A DNA stretch of 64,000 nt from Curtobacterium poinsettiae (GTDB lineage: Bacteria; Actinomycetota; Actinomycetes; Actinomycetales; Microbacteriaceae). Below, in pieces: positions 1 through 7,832 of this stretch. The position numbers and the translations under genes are program-made. The stretch spans positions 2,356,001-2,420,000 of the forward strand of contig NZ_CP106879.1 in assembly GCF_025677645.1 (NCBI RefSeq). Reading direction: 5' to 3'. The notes under the pieces are model-generated. The model searched no databases. It was not told the DNA's origin and worked only from the letters and a program-made list of their open reading frames with translations. How positions within the stretch are numbered: the stretch's first letter is position 1; every line of letters starts with the position of its first letter.

Positions 1-167
1 AGCGTGGACTTGCCCGTGCCCGAGGCGCCGGAGATGAGCGTCGCCGTGCCGGACAGCTCGACCTGCCGGTGGCCGTGGAACCCACCCCAGTTGACGACCT
101 GCATCGACTCGGCGCGCCACTGCGCGACCGTGTCGAAGAGCGCCGGGATCTCGAACGTGTCGGTCAC
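1..167 (-). CDS. jetC: Wadjet JetC (MukB/SMC-like ATPase), N-terminus only
   Basis: Only the first 55 or so codons lie in the window; the rest continues beyond base 1. The GTG start at 167 overlaps the jetB stop in a GTGA junction. After about 45 residues comes a Walker A loop, GASGTGKST, as expected for the SMC-like ATPase of a Wadjet complex. In that family the protein forms a DNA-loop-extruding ring with JetA and JetB, and the JetD nuclease cleaves trapped small circular DNA. The assignment rests on the P-loop plus the DUF3375 and DUF4194 genes just upstream. jetD should follow outside the window. Confidence 0.85.
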   Translation of the reverse strand, partial: MTDTFEIPALFDTVAQWRAESMQVVNWGGFHGHRQVELSGTATLISGASGTGKST

Positions 168-952
168 GCTTCCGTCTCGCCTTCGTCGTCGGTGTCGGTC
201 TCGGCTTCGCCGTCTGCCGGGAGGCCCGGGTGGTCCCCGTCGGTCGGCTCGCCGCCCGGGGCGGTCGCCTCGCCCTGCGCGGTGGTGGTCCGCAACCAGG
301 CGTCCAGTTCGAGCAGGCGCTCCAGGGGGAGCAGCACCTCGACGACGCTCGCCACCCGGAAGCGGTCCGGGTCGGAGGTGCGGATGAGGATGCGCGCGGT
401 CACCAGGCGCTCGACGGCCTTCGCGACACGGCCCTCGTCGCGGGTGCGGTCGGTCGCGGTCGCCGGACGGAAGCCCGCCACGTGCCCGAGGATCTCGGAG
501 CGGTCCACGACGACCTGGTCCGGGCCCGGTCGGGCGTCGGCGCGCAGTCGCATCCGCAGGTAGACGAGGACGATCGTCTCCTCGCGGGTGTACGGCAGGT
601 CGCGGAGCAGGGTCGGGAACGTGCGGCGCTGGCTCTCCGACCGGGCCTGGCGCTTCCACGCGACCTCGCGGTCACGATCGACGTGCAACTCGAGGAACAG
701 GTCGTTCAGGCGGGACCGCAGCTGGTACTCGGCGTCGAGGACCGCACGCCACTCGTCGGGGTGCGTGCGGGAGCTGACGTACGAGTGCCGCAGCAGGGCC
801 ACCAGTGCGCGGCGCTGGTGTTCGTCGAGCCGCCCCTCGTCGCCCTCGAAGAGGGCGAAGCTGGACTCGTCGCGCTCGTCGTCCTGCATCACGGATGCGG
901 GGTCGTCGTAGGGGACCGTGTCGTCGACCGGTGCCGGCGTCGTGTCGCTCAC
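164..952 (-). CDS. jetB: Wadjet JetB (DUF4194, kleisin-associated MksE-like subunit)
   Basis: A 262-residue protein starting at a GTG that overlaps the jetA stop by four bases. It has an acidic N-terminus, a central winged-helix-like body (SYVSSRTHPDEWRAVL, YTREETIVLVYLRMRLR) and a disordered Asp/Glu/Gly-rich tail. This pattern matches DUF4194, the MksE/JetB accessory subunit that bridges the kleisin and the SMC-like ATPase. The gene sits between jetA and jetC in the standard JetA-B-C order. Family assignment is by recognition of the conserved core and by context; no profile search was run. Confidence 0.85.
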   Translation of the reverse strand: MSDTTPAPVDDTVPYDDPASVMQDDERDESSFALFEGDEGRLDEHQRRALVALLRHSYVSSRTHPDEWRAVLDAEYQLRSRLNDLFLELHVDRDREVAWKRQARSESQRRTFPTLLRDLPYTREETIVLVYLRMRLRADARPGPDQVVVDRSEILGHVAGFRPATATDRTRDEGRVAKAVERLVTARILIRTSDPDRFRVASVVEVLLPLERLLELDAWLRTTTAQGEATAPGGEPTDGDHPGLPADGEAETDTDDEGETEA

Positions 953-2475
953 CGTGCCTCCTGTGCGTTCTCGTCGTGTGTGTCGCCGACCGGACGGTGC
1001 TCGTCGTCGAGCGCAGCGGTGGGCATGTGGAAGGTGATCGTGGTGCCGTCGGGGCGGACCGTGCGGTGCTCGGCGACGTGGGCGGCCGACTCGAAGTCGT
1101 CGCGCCCCGTCAGCAGGTGTGCGAGGCCGAAGAGCTCGACCGGACGGCGCTGCTCGGGCGGCAGCCCGTGGAACGCGTCGACGCTGGAGTCGGCGTCGGC
1201 GAAGCGGAGCGCCGCGCGCAGCTCGGTCAGGAGCGGCCCGCCGTGCTTGCGGAGCATCTCGACGTCGAGGTCCTCGAAGACGTCGTCGTCGGGTTCCTCG
1301 ATGGGCGGCGGCACGGACTCGGCGTCCGGGTCGTAGAAGCGCTCGCGCAGCGTGCCGACCTCTGCCGCCGCGGGCAGGAGCGGCAGCGGGATCCGGTCGC
1401 GCGCACCGCCCTGGTCCATCAGGGTGGCGAGGCCGCGGTTGATCGAGCGGAGCACCGCGTCGAGCTCGCGGTCGCGCACCACGTCGTGGGCGACGATCTG
1501 GTCGCGGAGCGTGGCGGTGAGCTGACGGCGCTGGGCGAGGACGTCCTCGATGCCCTGGCGCAGGATCGTCACGGTGTTGCGGAAGGCACGACGCTCGCCG
1601 GCGCCGAGGCCCTGCGCGAACGGGTGCGCCAGGATCGTCGCGATGTCGTCGCGGAGCCGCAGGAGCAGGGCGTCGTCGCGGAGGAGCTCGAAGGCACCCT
1701 CGAAGGCACGGCCCTCGGGCGTCGCTTCCATCAGGTTGTCGGTGCGCGCCAGGTAGTCGTCGAGGATCTCGCCGATCGGGCGGACCTCTTGCCGGAAGTC
1801 CTCGACGATCGAGCGGTGCATCGTCGCGACCGCCTCTTCCACGCGCTTGAAGTCGCTCGGCAGCTGCCGGATCAGGTCGGAGATGTTCGTGTACCCGTCG
1901 CGCATCCGGTCGTCGTCGACGGCCACGACGTCGTCGCCGTGCTCCAGGCGTTCCCGTTCGGCCTGCAGTTCGGCGATCTGGGCGTCGATCCGGCGGATCT
2001 GCACGTCGGGGTCGGGCTCGGCGCGTGCCGCCCACCGGTGCACCGCGTCGACGATCATCGCCAGCCGGCTCTCGCTGATCAGGGCGCGGTCGGCCGACAG
2101 GGCGTCGACGAGGCTCAGCGCCTCGAGGGCGTGGCTCGTCAGGGAGTACTGCTCGTCGCCGTCGGGGGAGTTCGAGCGGACGAGCCACTGCGCAGCGACC
2201 CACTCGCGGCAGAGCGCGCGACCGTTCGGTCGGGCTTCATCGTCACCCTCGTTCTGCTCGCTCGCGGGGACCCGCGCGCCCGCGGCCTGCAGACGCGCGA
2301 CGTGCTCCTCGACCTGCAGGTGCATGCGGTCGGCGGGGACGTACTGCACGTCTCGGTCGAACACCGTGCGGAAGACGGCGAGGACGGTGGCGCTGGTCGG
2401 CCGGGACATGAGCCGCAGGGTGGGACGGTCGAGGACCGCTCGGACCCGTGCGAACTCGAGGTCGACGTCGGTCAT
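949..2475 (-). CDS. jetA: Wadjet JetA (DUF3375, MksF-like kleisin)
   Basis: A 508-residue protein whose ATG at 2475 follows a good ribosome site (GAAGGGG). The N-terminus (FARVRAVLDRPTLRLMSRP) and the following winged-helix segment are typical of DUF3375, the kleisin-like subunit of Wadjet/Mks complexes. The middle is rich in charged helices (around residues 180-330), as expected for the linker and helical bundle. Length is normal for the family. It is the first gene of the jet operon, 58 bp from a strong hairpin that separates it from a tRNA gene. An in-frame extension upstream to 2670 runs through the hairpin and tRNA and is not coding. Confidence 0.88.
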   Translation of the reverse strand: MTDVDLEFARVRAVLDRPTLRLMSRPTSATVLAVFRTVFDRDVQYVPADRMHLQVEEHVARLQAAGARVPASEQNEGDDEARPNGRALCREWVAAQWLVRSNSPDGDEQYSLTSHALEALSLVDALSADRALISESRLAMIVDAVHRWAARAEPDPDVQIRRIDAQIAELQAERERLEHGDDVVAVDDDRMRDGYTNISDLIRQLPSDFKRVEEAVATMHRSIVEDFRQEVRPIGEILDDYLARTDNLMEATPEGRAFEGAFELLRDDALLLRLRDDIATILAHPFAQGLGAGERRAFRNTVTILRQGIEDVLAQRRQLTATLRDQIVAHDVVRDRELDAVLRSINRGLATLMDQGGARDRIPLPLLPAAAEVGTLRERFYDPDAESVPPPIEEPDDDVFEDLDVEMLRKHGGPLLTELRAALRFADADSSVDAFHGLPPEQRRPVELFGLAHLLTGRDDFESAAHVAEHRTVRPDGTTITFHMPTAALDDEHRPVGDTHDENAQEAR

Positions 2476-2533
2476 GCGCCCCTTCGTCCGATCGTGCTGG
2501 TGGTCCGGCCCGCGAGCGGCGGACCGGGGAGAT

Positions 2534-2569
2534 GACAAGAGCCCGACGCTGCTGCGTCGGGCTCTTGTC
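2534..2569. terminator. Strong bidirectional hairpin between tRNA-Val and jetA
   Basis: A perfect 16-bp stem (arms 2534-2549 and 2554-2569) closes a TGCT loop. On the minus strand it lies 22 bp past the end of tRNA-Val, so it probably ends that transcript and insulates the jet operon. No U tract follows, as is common in high-GC actinobacteria. Confidence 0.75.
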
Positions 2570-2590
2570 GGTGGTGTGCTTCTTGCTACG

Positions 2591-2663
2591 TGGGCGATAC
2601 CAGACTCGAACTGATGACCTCTTCGGTGTGAACGAAGCGCGCTACCAACTGCGCCAATCGCCC
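2591..2663 (-). tRNA. tRNA-Val (CAC anticodon)
   Basis: A full cloverleaf reads on the minus strand. The acceptor stem is GGGCGAT/ATCGCCC with discriminator A. The anticodon stem CTTCG/CGAAG encloses loop TTCACAC, giving anticodon CAC, and the T loop is TTCGAGT. No CCA is encoded. It shares its acceptor stem with the tRNA-Val(GAC) at 3154 on the other strand. Confidence 0.95.
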
Positions 2664-2878
2664 CCTGCACTGTTCGTGCGGATCGATACTAGCGGAAGTC
2701 CGGCGGTGCATCGAACACATCGCGCGGCCCGGGTGTGGCGCGCTGCCGCCAGGGGGTGTCGAACCGCCCCGATCCGCATGAACTCGGGGGACACGCCCGG
2801 TGAACGGGGAGGATTTTGGCGGAAGTGCCCCGGTGCGTATAGAGTTTACGTCGTCGCCGCGACAGCGGAACGACAAGT

Positions 2879-2950
2879 GCGGATGTGGCGCAGTGGTAGC
2901 GCATCACCTTGCCAAGGTGAGGGTCGCGAGTTCGAATCTCGTCATCCGCT
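2879..2950 (+). tRNA. tRNA-Gly (GCC anticodon), copy 1
   Basis: Acceptor stem GCGGATG/CATCCGC, anticodon stem TCACC/GGTGA with loop TTGCCAA, so anticodon GCC. The T arm carries TTCGAAT. It is identical to the copy at 13404. CCA is not encoded. It is the first of three plus-strand tRNA genes (Gly, Cys, Val). Confidence 0.96.
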
Positions 2951-3032
2951 CGAGTGTGGGTCTTCTCGAAGGCCCGCGACTCACCAGAGGGTATCCCACC
3001 GTTCGGGTACTCACGGAGACGTGAACCTCGAT

Positions 3033-3106
3033 GGTGGGGTGGCCGAGAGGCTAGGCAGCGGCCTGCAAAGCCGTCCACGCGGGTTCGAATCCCGTCCCCA
3101 CCTCCA
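3033..3106 (+). tRNA. tRNA-Cys (GCA anticodon)
   Basis: Acceptor stem GGTGGGG/CCCCACC, anticodon loop CTGCAAA with anticodon GCA, and T loop TTCGAAT. The 3' CCA is encoded at 3104-3106. Confidence 0.95.
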
Positions 3107-3153
3107 GATCCACCCTCCAAGACCTTCATGGACCCCGGTCCACGCAGGGACTT

Positions 3154-3228
3154 GGGCGATTGGCGCAGCGGTAGCGCGCTTCCCTGACACGGAAGAGGTC
3201 ACTGGTTCGATCCCAGTATCGCCCACCA
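3154..3228 (+). tRNA. tRNA-Val (GAC anticodon)
   Basis: Acceptor stem GGGCGAT/ATCGCCC, anticodon stem CTTCC/GGAAG, loop CTGACAC with anticodon GAC, discriminator A, and an encoded CCA at 3226-3228. It is the last tRNA of the plus-strand cluster, with a terminator hairpin immediately after. Confidence 0.96.
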
Positions 3229-3230
3229 CC

Positions 3231-3274
3231 ACGAAGCCCCCGGCAGGACCATCAGGTCCGGCCGGGGGCTTCGT
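3231..3274 (+). terminator. Terminator of the tRNA cluster
   Basis: A 14-bp stem (3231-3244 with 3261-3274) carries a second 5-bp stem near its tip (GGACC/GGTCC). It starts three bases after the encoded CCA of tRNA-Val. The remaining 3275-3485 holds no gene that I can support. Confidence 0.75.
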
Positions 3275-3485
3275 TCGTCCCCGGCTGCTGGCGTTCCCGG
3301 TCATTCCGGCCCGCGATGGTGCGTGGACGCCTGCGACGCTGCGGCCCGGGCCGCCGCGAGCGGTAGCGACGGGGCCCGGTGCCGACCTGAATGGTCCAGA
3401 TCGAGCCGACCGGCCTCACCGCAGGGCACGCGGTGTTCGCCACGAGGAGCTGGTGGACCAGAGCGCGGTCGGCCAGGGTGGTCAC

Positions 3486-4679
3486 GTGACCGCCCTGTCG
3501 ACGACCACGGCCCCTCGGCTCGCTCCGCTGTACGCAGCGGGGTTCGTGACCGCCTTCGGGGCGAACGGCATCGCGGCGGCGGTCGGCGGCGAGCACCTCG
3601 AGCTCGGCCTGACGCTCGCGTGGCTGGGGCTCTTCCTGGCGCTGTACGACGTCGCCGAACTCGTCCTCAAGCCGGTCTTCGGTGCCCTGTCCGACCGCAT
3701 CGGCCCACGACCGGTGATCGTCGGCGGACTCGTGGTGTTCGCGGCAGCTTCACTCATCGGCGTCTTCGGGACCGGTCCGTTCTGGCTCGGGCTCGCCCGT
3801 CTGCTGCAGGGTGCCGGAGCCTCCGCGTTCTCGCCGGCGTCGTCCGCCGCGGTCGCCCGCCTCGTGCCAGCGCACCGTCGCGGGACGTACTTCGGTCGGT
3901 ACGGCTCGTGGAAGGGTCTCGGTTACGCCGGGGGGCCGGTCATCGGTGCGGTCGTGGTGCAGTTCGGCAGCACGCAGTGGCTCTTCGGGATCCTCGTCGT
4001 GATGGCCCTCGTGACGGCGGTCGCAGTGTTCATCGCCGTCGAGCCGATCGTGCCACTGCCCCGGCAGCGGGCCACGCTCGCCGTCATGGTCCGAGCGGCC
4101 ACGGACCGCCAGTTCCTGATCCCGGTCGTCGTCCTGGCTGTCGGCAGCGCTGCGATCGGCGCCCTGACCGGGATGCTCCCCGCGCTCGGCACCGCGGTCG
4201 GCATCCCGCTCCTGGTGTCGACGCTCGCGGTCGCCGTCCTCGCGGTGACGTCGTCGCTCGTGCAGCCCGTCGCCGGACGTCTGCACGACGCCGGGCGTCT
4301 CGGCACCGGGGTGGCGGGTGTGGCCGGGACGGCCGCGGTGGCCGCTGCGTTCCTGGTGGTCGCCGTCGCACCATCGGCGGTGGCCGTCTTCATCGCGGCC
4401 CTGCTCGCCGGAGCCGGTGTCGCCACGCTGACACCCGTCGCGTTCGCGCACCTCGCCGGCACGACTCCGCCGGACCGCCTCGGTCGCACCATGGGCTCAG
4501 CGGAACTCGGACGTGAGACCGGGGACGCCGTCGGACCGCTCGTCGTCGGTGGTGTCGGCAGCACGATCGGGCTGCCGTTCGGGTTCGCGGCGTTCGCGGT
4601 GGTGGCACTCGTCGGGACGCTCGTGGCATCGCGGTTGCCGTCCGGAGCCGGCCCCGATCAGGACCGATCGCAGGCCTGA
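3486..4679 (+). CDS. MFS transporter
   Basis: A 397-residue, strongly hydrophobic protein of the major facilitator superfamily with about 12 predicted membrane segments. The loop between segments 2 and 3 carries the MFS signature (KPVFGALSDRIGPRPVI), and the RRGTYFGRYGS loop lies before segment 5. The GTG start at 3486 is preceded by AGGGTGG; the longer open frame upstream covers tRNAs and is not coding. The substrate cannot be told from sequence. The relative of drug/metabolite exporters is an inference. It stands alone, downstream of the tRNA cluster. Confidence 0.85.
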   Translation: MTALSTTTAPRLAPLYAAGFVTAFGANGIAAAVGGEHLELGLTLAWLGLFLALYDVAELVLKPVFGALSDRIGPRPVIVGGLVVFAAASLIGVFGTGPFWLGLARLLQGAGASAFSPASSAAVARLVPAHRRGTYFGRYGSWKGLGYAGGPVIGAVVVQFGSTQWLFGILVVMALVTAVAVFIAVEPIVPLPRQRATLAVMVRAATDRQFLIPVVVLAVGSAAIGALTGMLPALGTAVGIPLLVSTLAVAVLAVTSSLVQPVAGRLHDAGRLGTGVAGVAGTAAVAAAFLVVAVAPSAVAVFIAALLAGAGVATLTPVAFAHLAGTTPPDRLGRTMGSAELGRETGDAVGPLVVGGVGSTIGLPFGFAAFAVVALVGTLVASRLPSGAGPDQDRSQA

Positions 4680-4759
4680 GGTCATTCGCCCTGCAGCAAC
4701 GCTCGGCAGTACCGTGGGCTCAGCGACGGCCGCGACGGCTCGTCCGACGAGGGGGCACC

Positions 4760-4915
4760 ATGAGGATCCTGAGCATCCTGAGCATCCTGGCACGGGCACT
4801 GGGCTGGTTGCTCACGACCATCGCGAAGACGATGGGCGGGATGCGGGGCGCGAAGCCGTTCACCGATTCGCACGCGGCGCAGGTCCCGCCACGTCGTGAG
4901 GACTACCGCCCCTAG
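4760..4915 (+). CDS. Putative 51-residue protein with hydrophobic N-terminus
   Basis: A short frame starting at ATG with GGGGG seven bases upstream. It encodes a hydrophobic/amphipathic N-terminal helix (MRILSILSILARALGWLLTT), then a Gly/Met turn and a hydrophilic, proline-containing tail ending REDYRP. The repeated ATCCTGAGC unit at its start makes the ILS repeats. No function is recognised. Support comes from the ribosome site and the sensible protein composition; there is no homology evidence. Confidence 0.4.
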   Translation: MRILSILSILARALGWLLTTIAKTMGGMRGAKPFTDSHAAQVPPRREDYRP

Positions 4916-5071
4916 GGCCTCGCACCAGACCGCTGGTTGGATGGTTGCATGCCCAACGCTGGGTCGACCGTGGGACTGGTCATCCTCCGCCGATCGCGCA
5001 GGGCCGGGGCGCGTCAGCCGTCACCGTAGGATCGTCGAGCCGCATCCAGTGGAACGACGGGGGAGCACCTG

Positions 5072-5566
5072 ATGGAACAGCACACCGAATCACGCACGCG
5101 ACCGCGGGTCGTCACGATCGCCGTGGCGCTCTGGTGGGCGTCCGTCATCATCAGCCTCGTGGCCGCGGCGCCCGGCATCGTCGTGTCCATGCGTGAAGCC
5201 GGCGGCGCGATCATCGGTGCTTCGCTCGGGCTCCTCTTCGTCCTCGCCTGGTCCGCACTGTTCGTGTGGCTGGCGACGCGGATGGGACGAGGCTCCGGCA
5301 ACGCGCGACTCTGGCTGGCCATCATCGCCGGGCTGACCGCCTGCAGCGCGGTGGTCACGATCGTCACGGACGGCGCGGACTGGGGCCTCGTCGATGCCGT
5401 GTGCATCGTCGTCGCGGCGGTGCTCAGCTACCTGCCCAGCGCTCGACCGTTCTTCCCGCGCGAGGAACGACGCCCGCGAGCAGCGGAGCCCCGCACCGTC
5501 GGGTGGGACCCGACGACCGGTGAACGCATCGTCGAGACGCCCCCCTCAGGCGACCGCGCCCGCTGA
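5072..5566 (+). CDS. Four-segment membrane protein of unknown function
   Basis: A 164-residue protein with four clear hydrophobic helices (about residues 14-36, 46-67, 78-97 and 103-118) and a hydrophilic C-terminal tail. No catalytic motif is visible and I do not recognise the family. The start ATG follows GGGGGAGCACC. It stands between the small gene at 4760 and the BLUF-TetR gene. Confidence 0.7.
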   Translation: MEQHTESRTRPRVVTIAVALWWASVIISLVAAAPGIVVSMREAGGAIIGASLGLLFVLAWSALFVWLATRMGRGSGNARLWLAIIAGLTACSAVVTIVTDGADWGLVDAVCIVVAAVLSYLPSARPFFPREERRPRAAEPRTVGWDPTTGERIVETPPSGDRAR

Positions 5567-5590
5567 CGCGTACCCTGCGGAACAGCCGGA

Positions 5591-5602
5591 GAACGCGCGT
5601 TC
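5591..5602. promoter_or_regulatory. Short perfect dyad GAACGCGCGTTC
   Basis: A 12-bp perfect palindrome lies just after the membrane-protein gene. A second dyad (CGGCATCC-CC-GGATGCCG, 5653-5670) follows. Together with the 5704-5730 repeat they fill the 245-bp gap before the BLUF-TetR gene. Either could be an operator or part of a terminator. Confidence 0.3.
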
Positions 5603-5703
5603 CCCGTTGTGGGGGTACCGCTGGCAACGGCTGGGTGGTTCCATTCAGTGGTCGGCATCCCCGGATGCCGAGCAGCCACGGACCGTCTCGCGTCGCAGTG
5701 AAG

Positions 5704-5730
5704 GCGGTCACCCCTGGTTAGGGTGACCGC
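5704..5730. promoter_or_regulatory. Inverted repeat upstream of the BLUF-TetR gene, candidate operator
   Basis: Perfect 10-bp arms, GCGGTCACCC and GGGTGACCGC, are separated by seven bases. The repeat lies 81 bp before the ATG of the BLUF-TetR protein. TetR-family proteins often bind such dyads near their own genes, so autoregulation is plausible. No U tract follows, so a terminator for the preceding gene is possible but less convincing. Confidence 0.45.
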
Positions 5731-5811
5731 GAGGTGCCGGCGTGTCGATTCGGGTTCGACACGGCGGCGCCTCCCACCCGCCGATGGACCGCTCGACCAG
5801 GAAGCAGCACG

Positions 5812-6864
5812 ATGCGATCGCTCGTCTACACCAGCACCCAGACCCGTCCGATCACGGATTCCGAACTCGCCCAGATCCTCGCGGTCGGGCGCGAGAAGAA
5901 CACCCGGCTCGGGGTCACGGGCATGCTCGCGCACCGCGACGACAACTGCATCGGGATCATCGAGGGCGAGGACGACGTCGTCCGGCAGCGCTTCGAGCAG
6001 GTCCGGGCCGATCCGCGGCACACCAACGTCCGGGTGCTGCTCGACGAGCCGATCACCCAGCGCTCGTTCCCCGACTGGTCGATGGCCTTCCAGTCCCTCG
6101 ATCCGCTCATGCACGACGTCCCGGGGTTCAGCGACCTCTTCAGCGCCGGCCGTCCGACCGACCCGGCGTTCGGTGCGTCGCGCGCGCGTGCCCTGCTGGA
6201 CTGGTTCCGGAAGCACCCGCTGGCCCCGCTGACGAACCAGAACGCCGTGGATGAAGAGGTTCCGCGCACCCGAGCGATCAACGGTGCGATCGCGGTCATC
6301 CACGACGGAGGACTGTCCCGGTTCTCGCTCGACAGCGTCGCGTCCCGGTCGGGGATGCGACCCGCAGAGATCCTCGAGCTCTTCCCGTCCGAACCCGCGT
6401 TGCTGGCCGCCGCCGTGATGCGGTGGACCCGCGCCGTGTCGGCCCCGCTGCTGCCGCTCGCGGGCGAGAAGGGCACCGTCGCGTTCCTGCACGCGCTGCT
6501 CTCCGCACACGCTGAGGACCCGGCGCTCATGCGTCTGATCGCCGCGACGCTCGCCATCTCGACCGACCCGTCGACGGACGGCGCCGACTACTACCGGTCC
6601 GCGTACGGGCAGTTCCGGGAGACCGTGCGGACAGCACTGCGGGAGGACGTCCGTGCCGGGCGCGAGCCGGCCACGATGGACCCGATCCGCGGTGCGCAGC
6701 AGCTCCTCGCCCTCTACGACGGGCTCCGTCTGCAGGCGCTCCTCACCACGGACACCGACGTCGTCGACGCGTTCGACCGCGCCGCCGCCCGTATGCGCCG
6801 CGGGTGGTCCGAGCAGTACGAGGAGACCACCGTGTGGGACATCTCCGCGCCGGCCGTGGACTGA
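5812..6864 (+). CDS. BLUF-domain photosensor fused to a TetR-type regulator
   Basis: A 350-residue two-domain protein. Residues 1-95 form a BLUF (blue-light, FAD-binding) domain: LVYTS at the start, GVTGML, an EG turn, DPRH and FPDWSM. Compared with AppA, Tyr21, Asn45, Trp104 and Met106 are kept as Tyr6, Asn30, Trp89 and Met91. The essential Gln63 position, which falls at residue 48 by exact spacing, is glycine. Residues about 151-200 form a TetR helix-turn-helix (FSLDSVASRSGM then EILELFPSEPALLAAAV), followed by a helical ligand-type domain. The ATG at 5812 has AGGAAG upstream. The fusion suggests a flavin-linked transcription factor; with Gln missing, normal BLUF photochemistry is doubtful. 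Confidence 0.85.
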   Translation: MRSLVYTSTQTRPITDSELAQILAVGREKNTRLGVTGMLAHRDDNCIGIIEGEDDVVRQRFEQVRADPRHTNVRVLLDEPITQRSFPDWSMAFQSLDPLMHDVPGFSDLFSAGRPTDPAFGASRARALLDWFRKHPLAPLTNQNAVDEEVPRTRAINGAIAVIHDGGLSRFSLDSVASRSGMRPAEILELFPSEPALLAAAVMRWTRAVSAPLLPLAGEKGTVAFLHALLSAHAEDPALMRLIAATLAISTDPSTDGADYYRSAYGQFRETVRTALREDVRAGREPATMDPIRGAQQLLALYDGLRLQALLTTDTDVVDAFDRAAARMRRGWSEQYEETTVWDISAPAVD

Positions 6865-6868
6865 CGCT

Positions 6869-7351
6869 TCAGCGAACCAGGCGGACGGTCCGCGGGATGG
6901 GGCCGAACGCCGACTCGGCCCCGTCGGGTGCGAACCCGTTGCGCCGGGAGAAGGCGTGCGCACGCGGGTTGTCCGCAGCCACCCACAGCGACGCCGGACG
7001 ATCGGCGAGCACGGCGTCGAGGAGCGCCTGGGCGGCTCCGGTCCCGTGCGCACGGGCCAGGACGGAGAGCGTCGTCAGCTCCTCGGGGCGGACGGCATCC
7101 GGCTCCGGAGTCGACTGCGCTGCGGCGAACCCCACGAGTCCGGTGCGGTCCAGGGCGACGCGGACGCTCCCTCGGACACCAGGGCTCGCGAGCGTCGACC
7201 GCCACATGTCGACCCGGCGACCCGCGTCGAACCACGGGCTCGCGTCCGGGTCGTCGACGAACCGTCCGTAGGTCTCCCGCCACGACACCGTGTGCAGGTG
7301 GGCGATTGCATCCGCATCGGCGCGCGTCGCCGGCCGGATCAGCGTCGTGAC
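6869..7351 (-). CDS. GNAT-family N-acetyltransferase
   Basis: About 160 residues from a GTG with GAGG five bases upstream; longer starts up to 7399 are possible. It begins LIRPATRADADAIAHLH, typical of GNAT enzymes. The acetyl-CoA motif region reads LTTLSVLARAHGTGAAQALLDAV, followed by LWVAADNPRAHAFSRRNGF, the usual fifth-strand/helix motif. Such enzymes transfer acetyl from acetyl-CoA to an amine; the substrate is unknown. It converges on the BLUF-TetR gene with a four-base gap. Confidence 0.85.
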   Translation of the reverse strand, partial: VTTLIRPATRADADAIAHLHTVSWRETYGRFVDDPDASPWFDAGRRVDMWRSTLASPGVRGSVRVALDRTGLVGFAAAQSTPEPDAVRPEELTTLSVLARAHGTGAAQALLDAVLADRPASLWVAADNPRAHAFSRRNGFAPDGAESAFGPIPRTVRLVR

Positions 7352-7399
7352 GTCATCCTCGTTGCCCACACGGTCAGGGTAGCGATCGGCCGCTGGCAC

Positions 7400-7690
7400 T
7401 CAGAGCCGGAGGTCGAGGTCGAGGACCCCCGCACCGCCGAGGAACAGCGGCACGATGATCCCGAACAGGGTCAGCGTCGCCCCGATCAGGATCGCCGCGA
7501 ACGCGATCCCGTCGCCCCGGTCTCCGGTCAGTCGGACGTCGCGCCGCGCGAGGAACCCGACGACGAGCCCACCGATCGGTGCCACGAACGCGAGGGCGAT
7601 CGCCACCACCGCGAGCAGGCTCAGCGGTGCAACCGCTGTGGTCGTCGCCGGGGCCGTAGCGGGAGTGGCGGCTGGTGCGGTGTGGGTCAC
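7400..7690 (-). CDS. Small DUF4190-like membrane protein
   Basis: A 96-residue protein with an Ala/Thr/Pro-rich start and two membrane helices. The motif PIGGLVVGFLARRDVRLTGDRGDGIAFAAILIG matches the pattern of DUF4190 proteins (G-hairpin between two helices). These are common in actinobacteria and of unknown function. It lies upstream of the GNAT gene on the same strand and may be cotranscribed with it. Confidence 0.75.
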   Translation of the reverse strand: MTHTAPAATPATAPATTTAVAPLSLLAVVAIALAFVAPIGGLVVGFLARRDVRLTGDRGDGIAFAAILIGATLTLFGIIVPLFLGGAGVLDLDLRL

Positions 7691-7832
7691 GTCGGTGGTC
7701 CGTTCAGGGAGGCGAGGAAAGCCCGGTGGGCCGGGCCCGATGCCCAGCGTACGGCGAGGAGGACCGGCTGGGCAGTACCCCGTCGTGGTGGTGTTCCCCG
7801 CGGTGTCGGTCGGCGCCGCTAGCGTCCGTCAC

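Noticed and set aside
805..2535. Long plus-strand open frame opposite jetA/jetB
   Set aside because: Shadow of the minus-strand genes caused by high GC at third positions; the composition is Arg/Val/Gly-biased and no family motif is visible.
2671..2878. Small frame 5' of tRNA-Gly as a gene
   Set aside because: The frames here run into tRNA sequence and lack ribosome sites.
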